Shown one piece after another: positions 6,550 through 11,971 of a stretch of 11,971 nucleotides of DNA. Below the pieces are notes generated by a model. That model saw only the letters and a program-made list of their open reading frames with translations. It searched no databases and was not told where the DNA came from. The translations under genes were made by a program, and so were the position numbers. Source of the DNA: Rhodospirillaceae bacterium (GTDB taxonomy: Bacteria; Pseudomonadota; Alphaproteobacteria; Rhodospirillales; Rhodospirillaceae). Within the stretch, counting starts at the first letter, position 1, and each line of letters opens with the position of its first letter. The stretch covers positions 1 through 11,971 of the forward strand of contig NZGX01000067.1 of assembly GCA_002691085.1 (NCBI GenBank). Reading direction: 5' to 3'.

Positions 6550-7114
6550 TATTGGCTTCTTTTATATTACCTAAGACTGATTCAACCGTATAAACACATA
6601 AACCAACAACATTAGTATAAGAACCATTAATACGTTTTACAAATTTACCCCCAAAGCCTTGTATAGCATATCCCCCAGCTTTATTTTTCCATTCATCAGT
6701 ATCCAAATAATTACTAATCTCTTCTTTTGATAATCTTTTAAAAGAAACATGAGTAGTTACCGATTTAACTCGCACGGTATTTGGACCAACTAATGCCACA
6801 CCTCCATAAACCCTATGTCGCTTTCCTGATAATATATTTAAAAAATCGTATGCTTTGTTTCTATTACTAGTTTTTCCCAAGACTCTTTTTCCAGAAGAAA
6901 CGACAGTATCTGCTGCTAGGACATAATGGTCGATATATTGGCTATGCACACTCCTTGCTTTTGATAGCGCAAGCCTACAAGACAAATTTTTGGGATTCTC
7001 ATTTGGTAAAAGAGACTCATCAATATTTGGACTAATAATTTTTATAGGTATTCTTTTTAATTGATTTAATAGTTTGATTCTCTGGGGTGAGGAGGATGCT
7101 AAAATAAATGGCAT
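6536..7114 (-). CDS. maf: Maf family nucleoside triphosphate pyrophosphatase
   Basis: Cytoplasmic house-cleaning enzyme that hydrolyses non-canonical or modified nucleoside triphosphates to monophosphates and pyrophosphate. The 192 residues match the usual length. ILASSSPQRIKLL (4-16) is the N-terminal phosphate-binding motif. ISPNIDE (27-33) follows, then AADTVV (67-72) with the metal/catalytic Asp69, then LNILSGKRHRVYGG (92-105). KAGGYAIQGFGGKFVKRINGSYTNVVGL spans the late motif near residues 144-171. The precise subclass (dTTP/UTP or m7GTP type) is not clear from motifs alone. The ATG at 7114 has no good Shine-Dalgarno. The gene starts 24 bp after infA and overlaps the start of the RNase E/G gene by 14 bp, so it is very likely cotranscribed with both. 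Confidence 0.93.
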   Translation of the reverse strand: MPFILASSSPQRIKLLNQLKRIPIKIISPNIDESLLPNENPKNLSCRLALSKARSVHSQYIDHYVLAADTVVSSGKRVLGKTSNRNKAYDFLNILSGKRHRVYGGVALVGPNTVRVKSVTTHVSFKRLSKEEISNYLDTDEWKNKAGGYAIQGFGGKFVKRINGSYTNVVGLCVYTVESVLGNIKEANNVQH

Positions 7115-7138
7115 AATTCAAGATATATTAATTTAAGG

Positions 7139-7357
7139 TTACTTAAATCTGAAAGTTATTCTTCCCTTTGTCAAATCATAAGGGGTCATTTCAACATTAA
7201 CTTTATCACCTGCTAATATCCTAATACGATTTTTTCTCATTTTTCCTGAAGTGTGTGCAAGAATTTCATGATCATTATCAAGTTTTACACGAAACATTGC
7301 ATTTGGAAGTATTTCTTTAACAGTGCCTGAAAATTCAAGCATATCTTCTTTTACCAT
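7139..7357 (-). CDS. infA: Translation initiation factor IF-1
   Basis: A 72-residue OB-fold protein that occupies the A site of the 30S subunit and assists IF-2 and IF-3 during initiation. Near-universal IF-1 motifs are visible: MVKEDMLEFSGTV at the N-terminus, LPNAMFRVKLDNDHEILAHTSGKMRKNRIRIL in the middle, and GDKVNVEMTPYDLTKGRITFRFK at the end. This is full length. The ATG at 7357 has a strong AAGGAAG Shine-Dalgarno 5 bases upstream, the best in the window. The 106-bp gap before it holds promoter-like sequence, so this gene may head the infA-maf-RNase-yacG transcription unit, as it lies 24 bp ahead of maf. Confidence 0.98.
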   Translation of the reverse strand: MVKEDMLEFSGTVKEILPNAMFRVKLDNDHEILAHTSGKMRKNRIRILAGDKVNVEMTPYDLTKGRITFRFK

Positions 7358-7362
7358 ACAAA

Positions 7363-7369
7363 CTTCCTT
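7363..7369 (-). promoter_or_regulatory. Ribosome binding site of infA
   Basis: AAGGAAG on the minus strand, 5 bases before the infA ATG. It stands out because most neighbouring genes lack a clear Shine-Dalgarno. Confidence 0.65.
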
Positions 7370-7372
7370 ATA

Positions 7373-7420
7373 ATTATGTTTACATTATGTCTAATACACC
7401 AAATAGAGTGAAAGAATCAA
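7373..7420 (-). promoter_or_regulatory. Probable infA promoter region
   Basis: Several overlapping sigma70-like pairs occur on the minus strand in the 106-bp gap ahead of infA. The best is TTCACT (7407-7412), 17 bases, CATAAT (7384-7389). Alternatives are TTGATT/TATTAG (7415-7420 and 7391-7396) and TTGGTG/CATAAT (7397-7402 and 7373-7378), both with 18-base spacers. Which one is used cannot be decided. Confidence 0.35.
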
Positions 7421-7463
7421 ACCTTAATTAGAATCTCAGCTAAGTTTGGAGAATAAGTTTTAC

Positions 7464-7883
7464 CTAAATACTATCAAAATAATTAGAAATTTTCTTTATT
7501 AAAGTATCTCTGACATTTCTATATGCCTCTAACCTCACTTCCCTTGAACCTTCAATATAAGTCGGATTAAATGTATTCCAAAACAATAGCTCACAAGCCA
7601 TATACCTAGTCAATTCAACTGCCTTATGTTGAGCATTTGGGGATAATGAAATAACGTAGTCAAATGATTGACCTGATAAATGCTCGAATGATTTTGGCTT
7701 ATGATTCCTCATATCAACCTCAATCTCTTGCATAACCTCCAATATAAATGGATCAAGTTTACCAACATGAACTCCAACCGAATCAACAAAAATACTTTCC
7801 CCATAAAACTTTTTCATTATACCCTCAGCCATAGGGGACCTAACAGCATTAAAAGTACAACAATAAAGAACTGATAATATCAT
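7464..7883 (-). CDS. Low-molecular-weight protein-tyrosine-phosphatase / arsenate-reductase-like protein
   Basis: A 139-residue cytoplasmic protein of the LMW-PTP fold. The P-loop CTFNAVRS (residues 9-16) fits C-x5-R-S with nucleophile Cys9 and Arg15. The helix PMAEGIMKKF follows and DSVGVHVGK (34-42) is the usual second strand. The family uses an Asp-Pro pair near the C-terminus as general acid; here the equivalent position appears to read Asn106-Pro107 (TFNPT), just before EGSREVRLEAYR, which may weaken classic phosphatase activity. The gene always travels with the UPF0262 gene and infA in Alphaproteobacteria, but its substrate there is unknown. The ATG at 7883 lies 6 bp after the UPF0262 stop, with AGAGG inside the end of that gene. 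Arsenate reductase is an alternative name only by homology; nothing here points to arsenic. Confidence 0.85.
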   Translation of the reverse strand: MILSVLYCCTFNAVRSPMAEGIMKKFYGESIFVDSVGVHVGKLDPFILEVMQEIEVDMRNHKPKSFEHLSGQSFDYVISLSPNAQHKAVELTRYMACELLFWNTFNPTYIEGSREVRLEAYRNVRDTLIKKISNYFDSI

Positions 7884-7889
7884 ACCAGC

Positions 7890-8396
7890 TCAACCTCTTA
7901 TTTGAAGAACACATAAAAGCGTAAAAAATCTTCTTGCAGTAGAATCATCGATTTGTACATGCTTTGACATTCTATCTTTTAAAATTTCTGCACCTTCGTT
8001 ATGGAGACTCCTTCTACCCATATCAATAGCCTCAATTTGTTTTGGGGACATAGTTTTGATGGCATCATAATACGACTCACATACTAAAAAATAATCTTTT
8101 ATCAAGCTCCTAAAAGGTTTAATTGATAAAATAACATTTTTTAGAAATTCATTATCTTTGTTTGATACTAAAAAGGTAATATTACCATCTTTGAATGATA
8201 GTCTTAATTTATACGGACCAATAGAAATATTATCCCCATTAAGTTTAAATTTATTTTTTTCTAGTAGATCAAATATGGCAACTTCTCTCTCATGCTCTAC
8301 CTCTGGAAGCTTTCGCAACAAACTACTTTGGACAAGTTCAATATCAACTATATAGTTTAGGTCTTCTTTCTGTTTCATATCATCAAAATTATTCAT
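7890..8396 (-). CDS. UPF0262 family protein (function unknown)
   Basis: A 168-residue soluble protein belonging to an alphaproteobacterial family of unknown role. Strongly conserved stretches are EVEHEREVAIFDLLE (near residue 35), GPYKLRLSF, ILSIKPFRSLIKDYFLVCESYYDAI (centre), and SPKQIEAIDMGRRSLHNEGAEIL followed by DDSTARRFFTLLCVL at the end. No catalytic motif, signal peptide or membrane helix is evident. The ATG at 8396 is chosen; a TTG one codon upstream is possible but less likely. The gene is 37 bp after hisD and 6 bp before the phosphatase gene. Its constant position between hisD and infA is characteristic of the class and is the best evidence of lineage in this window. Confidence 0.9.
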   Translation of the reverse strand: MNNFDDMKQKEDLNYIVDIELVQSSLLRKLPEVEHEREVAIFDLLEKNKFKLNGDNISIGPYKLRLSFKDGNITFLVSNKDNEFLKNVILSIKPFRSLIKDYFLVCESYYDAIKTMSPKQIEAIDMGRRSLHNEGAEILKDRMSKHVQIDDSTARRFFTLLCVLQIRG

Positions 8397-8433
8397 CAAT
8401 CACAAAAGCTACTTTTTAATTCTCTTATTAAAG

Positions 8434-9732
8434 CTATGAGTCTTTTTTAGACCTAATAGATACTGACTGAGCATGATAAAATAAACCCTCTGCTTCAGCC
8501 ATTGTTATAATATCTTCTTTTAAAGAATTAAGAGCTTGTCTATCAAACTCAATGAGTGAAGTTCTTTTTAAAAAATTCATGACACTTAAGCCTGAAGAAA
8601 ACTTTGCGGTACCAGATGTAGGTAAAACATGACTTGGTCCAGCAATATAATCTCCTGCAGCCTCTGGTGTATACCTTCCAAGAAAAATTGCCCCAGCATT
8701 ATTGATTTGTTTAGATAAATACCTGGGCTCTTCAATTGCTAACTCAAGGTGTTCAGGGGAAATAAGATCAACAATAGAAGGCACCTGATTTAGATTATCT
8801 ACAATAATTATAATACCATTTTTCATCCAACTTTCTCTAGCAATATTAGAAGAAGAATTTTTATCTAATTGGCTGTCTATTTCTTTGCAAACACTCAGTG
8901 AAAAGTCTTGATCATCTGTTATCAGAATTGATTGAGCAGAAATATCATGTTCTGATTGTGCAAGTAAATCTGTTGCAATCCATTTTGGATTATTCTTATT
9001 ATCAGACACAACAGTTATTTCACTTGGACCAGCTATCATATCAATACCTACTCGACCAAATAATTGTTTTTTTGCAGATGCAACGTAAGCATTACCTGGG
9101 CCAGCGATTATATCAACTGGAACAATTCTATCGGTTCCATAAGCTAATGCTGCTATAGCTTGGGCTCCACCCATCTTAAAGATCTTATCTACACCTGCAA
9201 TTGAACAAGCAACTAACATTGCAGGAGATATCTCTCCTTTAGGGGTTGGCATTGCTACAAAAATTTCTTTAACTCCCGCAACTTTAGCAGGTATCACATT
9301 CATCAAAACACTAGAGAATAAAGGTGCAGAACCTGCTGGCACATAGAGACCAGCCCTTTTTATGGGACTCCACTTATAACCTAAATTGATTCCTTTATCA
9401 GCCTCATAACTTAAATTATTTGGTAACTGTTTTGTGTGATAATCAGTTATCCTTTTAGCAGCATTATTAATTGCTCTTATAAGGTCTTCAGAACAAGCTC
9501 TAAAGGAAGAAGATATCTCAACATCCTTAAAAAAAATTTTATCCCCAGAAATATCTACTTTATCAAATTTCTTGGTAAAATGTTCAACTGCCTCATCACC
9601 TTTTAATTTAACGCTTTCAAGAATCTCAGATACAACATCATCAACCCTTTCCTTTTCATCACGGCTTAATGATAAAATAGATAAAAGTTGTGAGTCAAAG
9701 TTTGTATCTGAGGTCCTAATTATCGCTACCAT
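8434..9732 (-). CDS. hisD: Histidinol dehydrogenase
   Basis: Catalyses the last two oxidations of histidine synthesis, L-histidinol to L-histidine with two NAD+, as a zinc-dependent homodimer in the cytoplasm. With the ATG at 9732 it has 432 residues. The zinc ligands are visible at almost E. coli numbering: Gln259 and His262 in LLAQSEHD, Asp361 in AAGDYIAGPSH, His420 in AEGLFYH. The catalytic pair Glu327-His328 lies in ISPEHLEL. YVPAGSAPLFSSVLMNVIPA and IAGPGNAYVASAKKQLFG are the glycine-rich substrate and nucleotide region. AGAGG lies 8 bases before this ATG; a TTG two codons earlier (9738) is in frame but too close to that site. The start overlaps the end of hisG by 17 bp, so the two are translationally coupled. 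Complete, with no missing residues seen. Confidence 0.96.
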   Translation of the reverse strand: MVAIIRTSDTNFDSQLLSILSLSRDEKERVDDVVSEILESVKLKGDEAVEHFTKKFDKVDISGDKIFFKDVEISSSFRACSEDLIRAINNAAKRITDYHTKQLPNNLSYEADKGINLGYKWSPIKRAGLYVPAGSAPLFSSVLMNVIPAKVAGVKEIFVAMPTPKGEISPAMLVACSIAGVDKIFKMGGAQAIAALAYGTDRIVPVDIIAGPGNAYVASAKKQLFGRVGIDMIAGPSEITVVSDNKNNPKWIATDLLAQSEHDISAQSILITDDQDFSLSVCKEIDSQLDKNSSSNIARESWMKNGIIIIVDNLNQVPSIVDLISPEHLELAIEEPRYLSKQINNAGAIFLGRYTPEAAGDYIAGPSHVLPTSGTAKFSSGLSVMNFLKRTSLIEFDRQALNSLKEDIITMAEAEGLFYHAQSVSIRSKKDS

Positions 9733-10375
9733 TAGCAATACCTCTAAATTTCAAAATTAAATCTTTAATCTCATTAGGCCTTGTTTTCATAACAGAACGG
9801 TTCACAACCAATCGAGTGGAAACATCACTTATTTTTTCTACTACAACTAATCCATTTTCTTTAATTGTATTACCAGTAGAAACTAAATCAACAATGTGAG
9901 AAGATAAACCAAGCTTGGGGGCTAGTTCAACAGCTCCATTGATTTTAATACATTCTGCCTGAATACCCTTTTTAAAAAAATACTCTTTTGTAGTCTCAGG
10001 ATATTTTGTGGCAACTCTAATGTGAGATAATCTAGATAACTCTTTATTAAAAGAGCTAGTGGATGCCAAACAAAGTGAACACTTCCCTATATTAAGATCT
10101 AAAGGAGAGTATAACTCAGAGTAATTAAATTCTTGAAGAACATCACTGCCAACTATGCCTATATGAGCTGAACCAAACGCAACAAATGTAGCCACGTCAA
10201 ATGAGCGAACTTTTATAAATGATATATTATCATTACTGGTTTCAAAATGTAACTTTCTTGATTCTTGTCTATCAAAGTCATTTTCTGGAGTGATTGGAAT
10301 GAGATCCAGAAGAGGACGAAGTTCCTTTAATATCCTGCCTTTTGGCATAGCAATAATTAATTTTTTACTATTCAT
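9716..10375 (-). CDS. hisG: ATP phosphoribosyltransferase, short form (catalytic subunit)
   Basis: First enzyme of histidine synthesis: ATP plus PRPP gives phosphoribosyl-ATP. At 219 residues this is the short form (HisG-S), lacking the C-terminal regulatory ACT-like domain of the roughly 300-residue enzyme. Short HisG works as an octamer with HisZ, a histidyl-tRNA-synthetase paralogue that supplies activation and histidine feedback. LIIAMPKGRILKE (6-18) opens the protein, FGSAHIGIVGSDVL (about 72-85) follows, and DLVSTGNTIKENGL (about 162-175) is the PRPP-binding loop. No hisZ is present in the window, so it must lie elsewhere. The ATG at 10375 has no clear Shine-Dalgarno. The gene follows murA by 69 bp and overlaps hisD by 17 bp. 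Confidence 0.95.
   Translation of the reverse strand: MNSKKLIIAMPKGRILKELRPLLDLIPITPENDFDRQESRKLHFETSNDNISFIKVRSFDVATFVAFGSAHIGIVGSDVLQEFNYSELYSPLDLNIGKCSLCLASTSSFNKELSRLSHIRVATKYPETTKEYFFKKGIQAECIKINGAVELAPKLGLSSHIVDLVSTGNTIKENGLVVVEKISDVSTRLVVNRSVMKTRPNEIKDLILKFRGIANGSDN
9741..9745 (-). promoter_or_regulatory. Ribosome binding site deciding the hisD start
   Basis: AGAGG on the minus strand, inside the 3' end of hisG, 8 bases before ATG 9732. For the in-frame TTG at 9738 the spacing would be only 2 bases, so ATG is preferred. Confidence 0.65.
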
Positions 10376-10444
10376 AGTAAATTTTCACACCACTGAATTT
10401 ATTAATAATATACTCATTAAACTAATTTTATTTCACTTCTAAAA

Positions 10445-11719
10445 TTACTTTATATTTATACGTTCAATACTAGCTCCACAAGATTCAAGTTTCTTTTCTA
10501 GTTTCTCATATCCCCTATCAAGATGGTAAACTCTATTTATTACAGTTGTTCCATGAGTTGCTAGCCCCAATAAAACAAGTGAAACTGATGCCCTTAAGTC
10601 AGTTGCCATTACTGGAGCACCTGACAAATCCTCGCTACCCCTAATAATGGCTGATTTCCCATGAACATTTATATTAGCCCCAAACCTAACTAACTCTGGA
10701 ACATGCATAAATCTATTCTCAAAAATAGTTTCTGTAAGCATGGCTGCACCATCTGCTGTAGCCATTAATGCCATCCATTGAGCTTGCATATCAGTTGGAA
10801 AACCAGGATAGGGTTCTGTCTGTATATCTACACCTCTAATTTTTTTAGAAGTATCAATATTGATAAAATCCTCACCAACTTCGATGTTCACACCAGAAGC
10901 CTCTAAGGCAATTATAACAGCCTCTAATAAATTTGGATCAGTATTAGTTAATTTCAAACACCCTCTTGTAATAGCCGCTGCAATTGCATAAGTTCCCGTT
11001 TCTATTCTATCAGGTAGCACTTTATAATTTATACCATTAAGCCCTTCAACGCCCTCTATCGTTATAATACTGGAACCAGCCCCAGAAATTTTAGCTCCCA
11101 TCAAATTTAAACAATTTGCTAGATCTAATATTTCTGGTTCCCTAGCAGCATTTTCAATTATTGTCTTACCGTTGGCTAGTGATGCAGCCATCATTGCATT
11201 CTCTGTCCCCCCAACTGTTATAGAAGGGAAAACTATATGCCCTCCTTTTAAACGGCCCATATGCTTTGGAACCTTTGCTTCAACATATCCTGATTTTAAA
11301 TTTATTTCAGCACCAAGAGATTCAAGGGCCTTAAGGTGAAAATCAATCGGCCTTGTTCCGATTGCGCATCCACCTGGTAATGAAACCTTAGCTTGACCAT
11401 ATTTAGCCAGTAATGGACCTAAAACTAACACCGATGCACGCATTTTTCTTACAAGATCATAGGGGGCCTCTGAACTTAATAGACCTTCAACCTTAAGCTC
11501 ATAACTATTTCCATTATCTAATCTGTGAATGGACGCACCATGCTGCTCAAGAAGGCACTTCATTGTGTTTATATCGGCAAGTTCAGGAACATTGCTAAGA
11601 ATAAAACGATCGTTTGTTAGCAAACTCAATGTCATTAATGGTAACGCAGCATTCTTTGAACCTGAGATAGGTATTGTTCCCTCAAGAGGAACCCCACCGT
11701 GAATTTTTATTGCTTGCAT
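10445..11719 (-). CDS. murA: UDP-N-acetylglucosamine 1-carboxyvinyltransferase
   Basis: First committed step of peptidoglycan synthesis: transfers enolpyruvate from PEP to UDP-GlcNAc in the cytoplasm. It is the target of fosfomycin. The 424 residues give a full-length two-domain inside-out barrel. Key residues are visible: Lys22-Asn23 in ISGSKNAALP, Cys118 in PGGCAIGTRPID (the fosfomycin-reactive Cys115 of E. coli), Asp310 in PYPGFPTDMQAQ (E. coli D305), and Arg402 in HLDRGYEKL (E. coli R397). The Cys form predicts fosfomycin sensitivity at the target, unlike Asp variants. The ATG at 11719 starts 54 bp after dcd; no strong Shine-Dalgarno is seen. It precedes hisG in the same direction, and no terminator separates them. 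Confidence 0.97.
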   Translation of the reverse strand: MQAIKIHGGVPLEGTIPISGSKNAALPLMTLSLLTNDRFILSNVPELADINTMKCLLEQHGASIHRLDNGNSYELKVEGLLSSEAPYDLVRKMRASVLVLGPLLAKYGQAKVSLPGGCAIGTRPIDFHLKALESLGAEINLKSGYVEAKVPKHMGRLKGGHIVFPSITVGGTENAMMAASLANGKTIIENAAREPEILDLANCLNLMGAKISGAGSSIITIEGVEGLNGINYKVLPDRIETGTYAIAAAITRGCLKLTNTDPNLLEAVIIALEASGVNIEVGEDFINIDTSKKIRGVDIQTEPYPGFPTDMQAQWMALMATADGAAMLTETIFENRFMHVPELVRFGANINVHGKSAIIRGSEDLSGAPVMATDLRASVSLVLLGLATHGTTVINRVYHLDRGYEKLEKKLESCGASIERINIK

Positions 11720-11773
11720 AGAATATTAAATTTCTCAAAAATTAATAAATAGATTATGTAAAAATTTTAACTA

Positions 11774-11971
11774 TCATAGCTTGGGAAGAGTTACGCCCTT
11801 CTGTCCTTGATATTTCCCGGATCTATCAAGGTAGGAAACCTCACAGACTTGTTCAGCCTTTATGAAAACAAACTGACATGCCCCCTCATTAGCGTAAACT
11901 CTTGCAGGCAGGGGGGTTGTATTTGAAAACTCCAGAGTAACATGTCCTTCCCACTCTGGCTCCAGGGGAGT
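11774..11971 (-). CDS. dcd: dCTP deaminase, C-terminal part (runs off window)
   Basis: The last 65 residues of a Dcd-type deaminase, which converts dCTP to dUTP to feed thymidylate synthesis. The visible part reads TPLEPEWEGHVTLEFSN, then LPARVYANEGACQFVF, EVSYLDRSGKYQGQKG, and ends VTLPKL. These match the C-terminal third of the roughly 185-residue enzyme, including the beta strands of the trimeric dUTPase-like fold and the glycine-rich tail that closes over the triphosphate. The reading frame is open to the right edge, so the start and the catalytic Glu region lie outside. The stop is TGA at 11774-11776, 54 bp before murA on the same strand. Confidence 0.93.
   Translation of the reverse strand, partial: TPLEPEWEGHVTLEFSNTTPLPARVYANEGACQFVFIKAEQVCEVSYLDRSGKYQGQKGVTLPKL

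Noticed and set aside
8898..9158. Plus-strand open frame of 86 codons inside hisD
   Set aside because: It is antisense to the conserved hisD core and its sequence resembles no protein family; similar frames antisense to sthA and the RNase gene were dropped for the same reason.

Overview
The window looks like chromosomal DNA of a low-GC, probably marine, alphaproteobacterium. The evidence is the gene order on the minus strand from the right edge leftwards: dcd - murA - hisG - hisD - UPF0262 protein - low-molecular-weight phosphatase - infA - maf - RNase E/G - yacG - tRNA-Phe. This housekeeping string is typical of Alphaproteobacteria, and hisG between murA and hisD resembles the Rhodospirillales-like arrangement. 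DNA is AT-rich throughout, and many starts lack a clear Shine-Dalgarno sequence. I cannot name a genus.

Right part (about 5050-11971): a compact, co-directional block covering pyrimidine nucleotide metabolism (dcd), peptidoglycan precursor synthesis (murA), the first and last steps of histidine synthesis (hisG, hisD), a UPF0262 protein, an LMW-PTP-like phosphatase, translation initiation (infA), nucleotide sanitation (maf), RNA processing (RNase E/G), a zinc protein that inhibits gyrase (yacG) and tRNA-Phe(GAA). Genes overlap or are mostly under 110 bp apart. The tRNA has its own convincing sigma70-type promoter with a GC-rich discriminator.

Middle part (about 2256-5050): directly beyond the 3' end of tRNA-Phe is a stand-alone nitric oxide synthase oxygenase, the most unusual gene here. 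It has the heme-Cys and arginine-Glu motifs of the family, no reductase domain, an unexplained 5' end and an atypical C-terminus. Next come a saccharopine-dehydrogenase-like NADP-binding oxidoreductase and a soluble pyridine nucleotide transhydrogenase (sthA), the latter with a strong predicted promoter. These may form an accessory redox module next to the tRNA, but no integrase or att duplication is visible.

Left end (1-846): on the plus strand lies the C-terminal half of an iron-type (FbpB-like) ABC permease with no usable start codon. On the minus strand lies the N-terminal part of a type IV pilin running off the window. The two abut at about position 203-235, so there is a breakpoint here: a real rearrangement that destroyed the permease gene, or an assembly or amplification chimera.
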